Shown here one piece after another: positions 7,461 to 19,400 of a stretch of 64,000 nucleotides of DNA; the first letter of the stretch is position 1, and each line of letters begins with the position of its first letter. This stretch comes from Herbaspirillum seropedicae (GTDB lineage: Bacteria > Pseudomonadota > Gammaproteobacteria > Burkholderiales > Burkholderiaceae_D): positions 2,643,704 to 2,707,703 of the forward strand of contig NZ_CP011930.1 of assembly GCF_001040945.1 (NCBI RefSeq). The letters are read 5' to 3'. The notes beneath the pieces are model-generated. The model had not been told where the DNA came from. It worked only from the letters and a program-made list of their open reading frames with translations, and searched no databases. Both the position numbers and the translations under genes were made by a program.

Positions 7461-10400
7461 ATGAACCAGGCAGCCTCGCCGACCTTGCCCTTTGACCCCG
7501 CCCGGCATTTCTTTGCCGACAACTTCGTCAGCCAGTTCCGCGCCATCGCCGCAGAGGCGACAGAGACTGGCGCAGAAGCCCGTACCCTGGTGGTGGCCGA
7601 CGCCAGCGGCGAACGCCGCTTCAGCTTTGCCCAGCTCGACCTGCGCGCCCGCGCCTACGCCGCTGCGTTCCAGCAGCGCTGCCCGCAGGGCGCCCGGGTG
7701 CTGCTGGTGCTGGAAAACGATGAACACTATGTGCAGGCCTTCCTCGGCTGCCTCTATGCGGGCATGGTGGCGGTGCCGGTGTTCCCGCCGGAATCGGTGC
7801 GCCCGCAACATCTCAAGCGCCTGGCCGGCATTGCCGCCGACGCCCAGGCCGCCTGCGTGGTGTTGCCGGAACCCTTGCGCCAGACCTGCGCGCAAGCGGC
7901 CCTGTTCGGCGCCGCCGAGCTGCTGGCGGCAGAGCAGGTGGCCGACGCCGACGCCGTCCACTGGCGCGAACATACGCCGCAGCCGCAGGACATCGCCTTC
8001 CTGCAATACACTTCCGGCTCCACCTCAGCGCCCAAGGGGGTGATGGTCAGCCATGGCAACCTGATGGCCAACGAAGCCGCCATCAGCGCCTGCATGCGGG
8101 TGCGCGAGGACGACATCTTCGTCACCTGGCTGCCGCTGTACCACGACATGGGCTTGATCGGCGGCCTCTTGCAGGGCCTGGTGCGCGGCCTGAAGACGGT
8201 CTTGTGCAGCCCCCGTTACTTCCTGGAGCGCCCGCTGCGCTGGCTGGAGCTGGTGGCGCGGCATCGCGGCACGGTCAGTGGCGGTCCCGACTTTGCCTAT
8301 CGCCTGTGCGTGGAGCGCATCAAGCCGGCCCAGTTGCCAGGCGTGGACCTGTCGAGCTGGCGGGTGGCCTTCTGCGGCGCGGAACCGCTGCGCGCCGACA
8401 CCTTCCCGGCGTTCATCGAACGCTTCTCCGTCGCCGGTTTCTCTGCAGACGCCGCCTATCCTTGCTACGGCCTGGCCGAGGCCACGCTCATCGTCAGCGG
8501 CGGCCCCCCGCATGGCGCGCACGCTACCGCGTTCCATACCGCTGAACTGGCCGCCGGCCGCGCCGTCGAGGGTGGTCCCGACGATACCCGCCTGGTGGCC
8601 TGCGGCGACATCGCCCCGCACCATGAGGTGCGCATCATCGAAGACGGACGCGTGCAGCAGGACGGCGCGGTCGGCGAGATCGAGGTCTGCGGACCCAGCG
8701 TGACCCAGGGTTACTGGCAGCGCCCGCAGGAGAGCGCCGCCGCCTTCGTCGAGCGCGATGGCCGCCGCTGGCTGCGCACTGGCGATCTGGGCTTCCTGCG
8801 GGATGGCCAACTCTACATTGCCGGCCGGCGCAAGGATCTGATCATCGTGCGCGGCCAGAATGTCTATCCGCAAGACATCGAGCGCGCCGTCGAAGACCAG
8901 GTCGAGGCCGTGCGCAAGGGCAGGGTGGCGGCTTTCGCCGTGAACACAGGGGACGGCGAGGGGATCGGCGTGGCCGCCGAAATCTCCCGCGGCATGCAGA
9001 AGCTCGCCGCTCCCGGCGCAATCGCCAGCGCCATTGCCGAGGCCGTGGCGCAAGCCAGCCTGGAAGCGCCGCAGGTGGTCATCCTGCTCAACCCGGGCGG
9101 TCTGCCAAAGACCTCCAGCGGCAAGCTGCAGCGCAGCGCCTGCCGCAGCGGCTGGCGCAATGGCGAACTGGATGCCTGGGCCATCGTCGAGGAGGGCGAG
9201 CTCAAGGCCGGACCCAGCGATGCGCAGGGCGGGGAGCTGCTCGCCGAGCCGCCGCAGGGCGACATCGAAACCGCGCTGGCGGCGATCTGGCAGAGCGCGC
9301 TCAAGCGCGCCATAGCTGGCCGGCAGGCCGACTTCTTCCGCAGCGGCGGCAGCTCGCTGGCGGCCATGCAGGTGGTGGCGGCGGTGGTGGATCGCTGGCA
9401 GGTGGAGTTCACGCCGGCCATGCTGTTCGCCGCGCCGACGCTGGCCGCCAGCGCGGCGCAGATCGCAGCGCTGCTCGAGGCCGGCGCGCAGGCCGCGCCC
9501 TTGCCAGCCTGCGTGGACGGGCAGAGCGAGTTTCCATTGACCCAGGCCCAGCAAGGCCTGTGGCTGACCTGGCAGTTGCAGCCCGACAGCGCCGCCTACA
9601 ACCTGGCCGGCGTGCTGGACCTGCGCGGCGAGCTGCAGGTCGAGGCGCTGGAAGACGCCCTGTGCGACCTGGCCGCGCGTCACGCTGCGCTGCGCACTCT
9701 CTTCCCGCTGCGCGACGGTACACCGGTGCAGCAGGTGCTGGACATCGACGAAGCACGCCCTATGCTCTTGCGCAGCGACCTGCGCCGCCAGCCTGCTGAC
9801 AAGCGCGCGCAGGCCGCCGCCAGCGCCTTGCAACGCTTCCATGCACAAGCCTTCCGGCTCGACAGCGAGACGCCGCTGCGCGCCATGCTGGTGCAGCTGG
9901 AACCGCATCATTTCCGCCTCGGGCTCTGCATCCACCACATCGCCGCCGACGGCTGGTCGCTGGGCATCATCCTCGATGAATTGACGGCTGCCTATGAGGC
10001 GCGCTGCGCCGGCGCCGCGCCATCCTGGCCGGCGCTGGAATTGCAGCCGGGCGACTACGCCGTGTGGCAGCGCCAGCGCAGCCAGCCCGGTTCGCCCGAG
10101 TTCCAGCGCCAGCTGGACTACTGGCGCGCCCGGCTGGAGGGCGCCCCCGCGCTGCTGCCGCTGCCCACCGACCGTCCCCGCCAGGCCGGTGCGCATGGCG
10201 GCGAGGGACAGCACCGCTGGCGCTTGAGCGCTGCGCTCTCCACTGCCTTGCGCAAGCTCGCCGCCAGCCAGGGCGTGACGCTCTATGGCGCGGTGCTGGC
10301 GCTGTTCACGCTGGCGCTGCAGCGCCTGTCCGGCCAGTCCGACCTGTGCGTGGGCGCGCCGCTGGCCGACCGGCGGCGTCGCCAGACCCAGGCCCTGGTG

Positions 10401-13400
10401 GCCTATCTGATCAACGTCCAGGTGGTGCGCACCCGCATCGATGAACGCAGCGATTTCCTCGCCCTGATGCGCCAGGTCCAGCAAGCCGTGCAAGAAGCCC
10501 AGGCGCACCAGGACCTGCCGCTGGACGCCCTGATGAGCGCGCTGCAACCCGAGCGCGTGGCCGGGGCCAATCCGCTGTTCCAGGTCAAGTGCACCCAGCA
10601 GCAGGCCATTGCCACAGTGCGGCGCATGGGTGGGCTGGACATGCGGGTAGAGCTGCAGGCCAATGCCGAATCCCACTTCGACCTCAGCCTGGACTTCACC
10701 GACGCCGACGAAGGCATCGATATCCTGCTGGCCTATGCCCCGGCGCTGTTCGATGCCGAGACGGTGGCCGGCTTCGCTGGACTGCTGCAGGCGCTGGCGC
10801 AACAGGTGGTGGCCGCACCGGCGCTGGCGCTGGCCGATCTGCAAGCGTTCCCGCCGGTCTCGGCGGCAGATCAGGTGCTTCAGCCCGCCGAAGACGTGGC
10901 CGCCTGCTGGCGTCGGCAGGCGCTGGCCCAGCCCGACGCGGTGGCGCTGCGTTGCGGCGCGCAGTTCATCAGCAACGTCCAGTTGCTGCAACGGGTCGAT
11001 GCGCTGGCGCAGCGCCTGCACGCAGCCGGCGCCGGTCCCGAGAGCCGGGTTGCGCTCTACGCCGGACGCGATATCGACTTCGTCTGCGGCATGCTGGCCG
11101 TGCTCGACACGGGGGCGGCCTATGTGCCGCTGGACCCGCAGTTGCCGGCCGAGAGGCTGGCCTGGCAATTGCAGGACAGCGGGGCGCGCTGGGTGCTGCA
11201 TGAAGGGCAGAGCGCGCCGGCCTGGCTGGCGCAGGCGGGCGTCCCGTTGCTGTCGCTGGAGGCCGCTGGCACAGCACCGGCCAGCCCCTGGACGCCATTC
11301 CCGGTCCATCCCGCACAGGCGGCCTACCTGATCTACACCTCGGGCTCCACGGGGCGTCCCAAGGGCGTGCTGGTCACCCGTGGCGGCTTGGCCAATTACG
11401 TGGCGGCGGTGCTGGAGAAGCTGGCGCTGCCCGCGGCGGCACGCAGCATGGCGATGATTTCCACTGTGGCGGCCGACCTCGGCCACACCACGCTGTACGG
11501 CGCACTGTGCTCCGGACGGCAACTGCACCTGATCACCCACGACCTGGCCTTTGACCCGGACGGTTTTGCCGCCTACCTGCACGAGCACGCGGTCGATGTG
11601 CTCAAGATCGTCCCCAGCCATCTGCAAGCCTTGCTGCACGCCGCCCGGCCAGAGCAGGTATTGCCGCGCCATACCCTGGTGCTGGGCGGCGAGGCGACCG
11701 GCTGGCCGCTGCTCGAGCGCATCGCCGCCCTGCAGCCCGCCTGCCGGGTCCTGAACCACTACGGCCCCAGCGAGACCACCGTGGGCGTGCTGGTGCAGGA
11801 AGCCGCCAGCGCGTCGCGCCGCGCTGCGGTGCTGCCGGTGGGCAGTGCGCTGGTAGGCGTGCAGGCCTGGGTGCTGGACCGCCAGTTGCGGCGGGCGCCG
11901 GTGGGGGCCGTGGGCGAACTGTATCTGGGCGGCGCTGGACTGGCGCGTGGCTATCACGGGCGCGCTGCGCTCACCGCTGAACGCTTCGTGGCCCATCCCT
12001 TCGCCAGCGGGCAGCGTCTGTATCGCAGCGGTGACCGCGCCCGCTACCTGGGCGATGGCAGCATCGAGTTCCTGGGCCGCATCGACGACCAGGTCAAGAT
12101 CCGTGGCCATCGCGTCGAACCCGGCGAAGTGCGCCAGCAGCTCCTGCGCCTGGCCGGGGTGGTGGACGCGGCCGTGCTGGCGCTGCCCGCAGCCGATGAC
12201 GCACAGCGCCTGCAGTTGCATGGATTCATCGTCTGCGCAGCCGGCGCTGTGGCCGACCCGGCGGGATGGCGCGCCACCCTGGCGGCGGACCTGCCCGATT
12301 ACCTGCTGCCGACCCTGACGCCAGTGCCGGCCTTGCCGCTGACGGCCAATGGCAAGCTGGACCGCCAGGCGCTGGCCGGCCTGATGGCTGGTGCGATGGC
12401 TGCGCCCCAGCAGCAGGTGCCGCAGGTGCAGCAGGCGCATCAAGCCGGCGCACCGCAAGGCGAGCTGGAGCACAAGCTGGCCGCCATCTGGGCCGAGGTG
12501 CTCAAGCTGCCGCAGGTGGGTCGCGAAGACAATTTCTTCGAACTCGGCGGTGACTCCATCCTGACCCTGAAGATCGTGGCGCGCGCCCGCAAGGAAGGTC
12601 TGCGCATCGCGCCCAAGGCCATGATGGAAAAGCAGACCGTGGCCGCCATCGTCGCCGCCGGCGCGGTGCAGGGCCTGCTGGCCGCCACGCCCGCACCGGC
12701 GGTGGTCGCCGCCCCTGCCGATATCCCGCTCACGCCGGTGCAGCACTGGTTCTTCGAACAAGGCTTCGCCACCCCGCAGCACTGGAACCAGTCGGTGCTG
12801 CTCAACGCGCCGGGCCTGGATGCGGACGTGCTGCGCCGCGCGCTGGCGCTGCTGGCGCAACGCCATGAAAGCCTGCGTCTGCGCTTCGTGCAGGAAGGCG
12901 GGCAATGGCGTCAGCGGCGCGGACCGGCATTGCTGCCGCTGGAGATCATCGATGGCGACGAACCCGGCGCCATCGCTGCGGCGGGTGAACTGGTGCAACG
13001 CAGCCTGGACCTGGCCCAGGGGCCGCTGATGGCGGCCGCCTGGATCCGCCTGGATGCGCAGGGCAAACAGGGCCGGCTGCTGCTGGCGGGCCATCACCTG
13101 GTGGTCGATGGCGTGTCCTGGCGCGTGCTGCTGGACGACCTGGCCGGGCTCTACCACACCCTGCAACAGGGCGGAACCCCGGCCGAACTGCCTCCGGCGA
13201 CGGATCTGTACACTTGGTCGCAGGCGCTGCGCGCCCATGCGCAACGTCCTGCGGTGACGGACCAACTGGCCTATTGGCGCAGCGTGGTGGACACGCCCGA
13301 GCCGCCGCTGGCCGACGCCACCGCCAACCTGGCCGGACGCGCCGCCGATGCAGGCTTCGTGCTCGACGCCGACGTCACGGCCCGGCTGCTGGCGCTGGGA

Positions 13401-16400
13401 GCGCATGCCGATCCGGCCGTGCGCGTGGCGCCGCAGGACTTGCTGCTGGCAGTGCTGGCGCGGGTGCTGTGCGACTGGAGCGGACGCGACAGCCTGCTGT
13501 TCGAACTGGAAGGCCATGGCCGCGAAGACATCCCCGGCGGGCTGGATGTGAGCCGCGCTACCGGCTGGTTCACTGCGCTGTATCCGGTGCGGCTGGCGCC
13601 GGGCGCGACGTCGACGTCCATCCCGTCGGCGCTGGAGGCGGTGCGCGCGCAACTGCGCGCGGTCCCGGCCAATGGCCTGGGCTACGGCCTGCTGCGCTAC
13701 CTGAGCGGGCAGGGACAGGAACTGGCCCAGGGTGCGCAGCCACAGATCACGTTCAACTACCTCGGCCATTTCGACCATCGCATCGAACCGGCCGGCTGGA
13801 CTCTGGCCGACGAGTACGCCGGCGCCCAGCGCGCCGCCGACAGCCGCCGTCGCTGCCTCTTCGAGGCCATCGCCCGGGTGCAGCAGGGGCGTCTGCAATG
13901 GCAATGGACGTATTGCAAGGACCTGCATGCGGCAGCGGAGATGCGCGCCCTGCAGGAACGGCTGCGCACGGAGCTGATGCGCTGGATAGAGGCGCTGGAG
14001 GCGCGTGCAGGTAGCGATGCCGCCTATGCGCTCTCGCCGATGCAGGCCGGCATGTTCTTCCACAGCAGCATGAACGCCGGCGATGGCGCCTACATCAACC
14101 AGCTACGCCTGGACCTGGCGGGCGTGGACGAGGCGCGTCTTGAAGCCGTCTGGCGTGAGGCGGTGCGCCGCCATCCCATCCTGCGCACGGGCTTCCGCCA
14201 GCAGGGCGACGCGCCCGAGCAATGGGTGGCGCAGCCGGTGCTGCACTGGCGCGTGCTGGACCTGAGCGGCCAGCCGCCGCAGCAACAGGCGCAACAGGCG
14301 CAGCTGGAGCAGTTGGAGCAACTGGAGCAACTGGAGCAGATAGCAGCAGCGGAGCTGGCGCGCGGCTTCGACCTGGCGCAGCCGGGCCTGATGCGGCTGG
14401 TGCTGGCCAAGATGGGGGAGGGCCGTCATCACCTGATCTGGACCCGTCACCACCTGCTGCTGGATGGCTGGAGCAGCGCCCAGCTGTTTGCCGAGATCGT
14501 GCGCGCCTATGCCGGTGAGGAGATCGCCGCACCCACGCTCGCCTACCGCCACTACATCGACTGGCTGCAGGCCCGCGACGGCGCCGCCGCCCGCGATTTC
14601 TGGCGGGCCCAGTTGCAGCACCTGGAAGAACCGACCCTGCTGGCCGGGGCCTTGCCGCGACCGCGGGAAGACGCCAGCGGCCACGCCGAGCATCTGGCCG
14701 CGATCAGCCCGGCGCAATGGCAGGCGCTCTGCCAGGCCGCCAAGGCCATGCGCATCACCCCCGGCACCCTGTTGCAGGGAGCCTGGGCGCTGGTGCTGCA
14801 GCGCTGCTGCGGCCAGTCCGCGGTGGCCTTCGGCGTCACCGTGGTCGACCGGCCAGCCGAACTGGAGGGCATCGAGTCCACGCTGGGGCTGTTCATCAAT
14901 ACCCTGCCGCTGGCGGTGCGCCTGCACGCGGCGCAGGACTGCAGCGACTGGCTGCGCGCCTTGCTGCACCAGAACCTGGCCATGCGCGAATTCGCCCATG
15001 CGCCCCTGTACGAGATCCAGCGCTGGAGCGGCCGTGCCGGCCAGGCGCTGTTCGACAGCATCCTGGTGCTGGAAAACTATCCGATGGATGAAGCCATCGG
15101 CCGCGCCGCCGACTATGGCCTGCATCTGTCCGGACTGCGCCTGCACGAGCAGACCAGCTATCCGCTGACCGTGGTGGCGACGGTGCAGGACGGCCTGTCG
15201 CTGCGGCTTGGCTATGACCGCAGCCGCTTCGGCGCGTACCAGGTGGCGCAACTGGCCGACTGGCTGGCGCAGGCGCTGGTGACGCTGACCACTGGCGGCG
15301 CGCGCCTGGGCGATTGCGCCCTGGGCTCGGCCACGCAACGGCAACAGGCGCTGGGCTGGAGCCTCAATGGCCAGCGCTTCGATGGCCAAGAGCCAGTGCA
15401 TCGCCTCTTCGAACAACAGGCGTCGCGCCGGCCCGACGCCATCGCGCTGCAGGCCGATGGGGCGCACTGGACCTACGGCCAGCTCAACGCCGCCGCCAAT
15501 GCACTGGCGCGCCGGCTGCAAGCCGCGGGCGTCGGTCCCGACACCGTGGTGGCGCTGCTGGCCGAGCGCTCGGCGGCGATGGTGACGGCCTTGCTGGCAG
15601 TGCTCAAGGCGGGCGGGGCCTATCTGCCGCTGGACCCCGACTATCCGGCCGAACGATTGGCCTGGATGCTGGAGGACGCCCGTCCAGTCTGCCTGCTGTC
15701 GCATCGCGGACTGCATCGCCGACTGGCGCTGCCGGACACTCTGCTGCTGGAACTGGAAGACCAGTTGCCAGGCAGCCAGCGCGGCGACGAGCCTCAGTAC
15801 AATCCGCAGCACAACCCGCAGCCGCCGCTGCACGGCGAGCACCTGGCCTACGTGATCTACACCTCCGGCTCGACCGGCCGTCCCAAGGGCGCGGGCAACA
15901 GCCATCGCGCGCTGTACAACCGGCTGCGCTGGATGCAGCAGGCCTATGCCTTGCAGGAGGGCGACGCGGTATTGCAAAAGACCCCGTTCGGCTTCGACGT
16001 CTCGGTATGGGAATTCCTGTGGCCGCTGATGACCGGCGCGCGGCTGGTCATGGCGCCGCCGGGTGCGCATCGCGATCCGGCTGAACTGGCCGCGCTCATC
16101 CGCGAGCATGGCGTGAGCACGCTGCATTTCGTGCCATCGATGCTGCAAGCCTTCCTGGCCTCGGGCCAGGCCGCTGCCTGCACCAGCCTGCGCCAGGTGA
16201 TCTGCAGCGGCGAGGCGCTGCCGGCGGAGGCGCGCGACCAGTTCTTCGCACTGCTGCCGCAGGCAGCCTTGCACAACCTGTACGGTCCCACCGAGGCGGC
16301 CATCGACGTCACCCACTGGACCTGCCAGCACGGCGACCGTGGGCCGGTGCCAATCGGCCAGCCCATCAGCGGCCTGCGCGCCGTGGTGCTGGACGCCGAT

Positions 16401-19400
16401 CTCAATGTCTTGCCCTGCGGCGTGGCCGGCGAACTGTATCTGGGCGGTATCGGCCTGGCCCGTGGCTACCTGGGCCGGCCCGGCCTGACCGCCGAGCGCT
16501 TCGTGGCCAGTCCCTTCGGCCAGGGTGAACGGCTGTACCGCACCGGCGACCTGGTGCGCTGGCGCGAGGATGGCCAGATCGACTACCTGGGCCGTCTCGA
16601 CCATCAGGTCAAGATCCGCGGCCTGCGGATCGAGCTAGGCGAGATCGAGGCGCAACTGCTGGCGCTGGACGAAGTGGAGGAAGCCGTCGTGGTGGCCCAC
16701 GAGCACGGCGCCGGCCCCGTGCTGGCCGGCTATGTGGCCTCGCGCCGCTGGCAGCGCCAGGACGCCGCTACGCTCAAACAGGCGCTGGCAGCCCGTCTGC
16801 CGGACTACATGGTGCCGGCGGTGCTGACCCTGCTGCCGACGCTGCCGCTGAACGCCAACGGCAAGATCGACCGCAAGGCGCTGCCCGCGCCGCGCCTGCA
16901 CAGCGAAGACTTTGCCTACGCTGCACCGCAAGGCCAGGTCGAGCAGCGCCTGGCGCAGATCTGGCAGGCGCTGCTGGGGCTGGAGCGGGTCGGGCGCTTC
17001 GACCACTTCTTCGAGCTGGGTGGGCATTCACTCCTGGCCGCCAGCCTGGTGGCGCGGCTGCGTTACCAAGGAGAGGCAGGGGTAGGCGTGGCCTTGCCCT
17101 TGCGCCTGGTCTTCGCGTATCCGCGCCTGCATGAGATGGCGGCCTGCATCGAAGGCCAGGCCGCCATTGCCGCCCAGCAGTTGGCGGCTGCACCTGCGCC
17201 GCTGCTGCAACCTGGCCAGCGGGGCGCCCAGGCGCTGCTGTCGCCGGCCCAGCATCGGCTGTGGCTGGTGGACCGCCTGTCAGGCGAGGCCGATGCGGCC
17301 GCCTACAACATGAGCGCGGCGCTGATGCTGGAGGGGGTGGTGGACGCGGTGCTGCTGGAACAGGCGCTGCGCCTGCTGGTGGCGCGTCACGACATCCTGC
17401 GCACCGGCTTTGGCGAAGACGCCGATGGCAACCCCGTCGCTACGCTGCACCCGTTCGATTTCAGCCTGGAACAGCACGATCTCGCCGCGCTGCCACCGCC
17501 GCAGCGCGATCTGCAACTGGACCGCTTGCGCCGCAGCCATGCCGCCGCCCGCTTCGCGCTGCGCCAGCCGCCGCTGCTGCGCGCCGCGCTGGTGAGGCTG
17601 GCGTCGCAACAGCAGGTGCTGCTGCTGGCGATCCACCATATCGTTGCCGACGGCTGGTCGGTGGCGCTGATGATGGAGGAGATCGCCGCAGCCTACTCCG
17701 CCTTGCAGGAGGGCCGCTCCTATGCGCCGCCGCCGTTGCCGCTGCAATACGCCGACTACGCCGCCTGGCAGGTCGCCGGCGCCGGCAGCCGGATGCTGGA
17801 AGACAGCATCGCATGGTGGCGCGACGCCCTGGCCGGCGTGCCAGCGACGCCTTACCTGCCGTCCACGCGGCCACGTCCGGCCCGCGCTACGTATGCCGGA
17901 CAGCGTCTGCGCATGCACCTGCCAGCGCACTTGCGCAGCGGCGTGCAGGCGCTGGCGCGGCGCGAGGGGGTGACCGCCTATGCGGTGCTGCTGGCCTCGT
18001 TCGCCTGGCTGCTACACCAGCGCAGTGGCGCGGGCGATTTCGTGGTCGGCACCGATGTGGCCGGTCGCAGCCATCCAGACCTGGAGCGCCTGGTCGGCTT
18101 CTTCGTCAATGTGCTGCCGCTGCGCCTGCGCCCTCAGACGCTCGCGCCCCGGGCCAGCTTCGTGGCCTGGCTGCGCCATTGCGCCGACGTCGCAGTCAAC
18201 GCCTTCGACCACCAGGAACCGGGCTTTGACCGCATCGTCGAGGCCGCTGGCGTGCCGCGCGAGCGACGCTGGAATCCGCTGGTGCAAGTGCTGTTCGTGT
18301 TGCAGAACACGCCACGCGCCGCATTGGCGCTGCCGGGCGTGCGCGCCGAACTGCTGGAGCCGCTGGAGAACTGGTCCAAGTTCGACCTGGCCCTGTTCGT
18401 CGAGGACCACGCCGGGGCCGGCGATGCCGCGGATGGTCCAGGCTGGCGCGCCGACTGGGTCTATGCCGATGCGCTGTTCGACGCCGCCACCGTGGCCGCG
18501 CTGGGGCGCGACTGGCAGCGCCTGCTGGAACAGGTGCTGGCATCGCCCTGGACGCCGCTGGACGCTGCGCTCCCTTCATCCCCCTCCGATACCAAGGCCG
18601 AGGTCCCGTCCCAGGTCTTACTTGATGAGATAACCGACATGACGCTCACATCTTCCTCTGCACCTGCTGCGCCTGCCGGCAATGCAGCAGCCTCCAAGCT
18701 CGACAAGCTGCGCAAGCTCAAGGGCAGTCCGGCGATCGCCGCCGAGACGCCGCGTGCGCAGGTGAAAACCTCCTTCCTGCAGGCCGGACGGGAATTCCCG
18801 CTGGTGATCGAGCCGGCTGCGGCCGGCCTGGACATGGCCGAGTGGGCCAGGCGCGAGCGCGGCTATATCGCCGACATGCTGTGCAAGCACGGCGGGGTGC
18901 TGTTCCGCAACTTCGGACTGCGCACGCCGGCCGACTTCGAGAGCTTCGCCGAAGCCATCGAACCCGAGCTCTACGGCGGCTATGGCGACCTGCCCAAGAA
19001 CGAAGGCGGCAAGAACACCTACCGCTCCACGCCCTATCCGGAAAAGGAAATGATCCTGTTCCACAACGAGAGCGCCCACATGGAGCGCTGGCCGCGCAAG
19101 CAATGGTTCTTCTGCGAGTTGCCCTCACCGGTGGGCGGAGCCACGCCCATCGTCGATTGCCGCGAAGTGTACCGCCGCCTGCCGGCCGAGCTGGCGCAGC
19201 GTTTCGAGCAGAAGCAGCTGCTCTACATCCGCACCTTCACCGAGCGCCTGGACGTGAGCTGGCGCGACTTCTTCAAGACCGACGACCGGCGCGCCGTGGA
19301 AGCGCGGCTGCAGGCGGCCGGCACGCAATACCGCTGGCTGGCTGGCGACGAGCTGCAGACGCGTACGCTCTGTCCGGCCGTGATCACGCACCCGCAGACG

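Noticed and set aside
8025..14063. A 2012-codon open frame on the minus strand, opposite NRPS 1
   Set aside because: It lies wholly inside a clearly coding plus-strand gene, has His/Gln/Arg-rich shadow composition and no domain; high GC keeps antisense frames open. The same holds for long minus frames at 14103-16604, 24410-29770 and 30830-34957.
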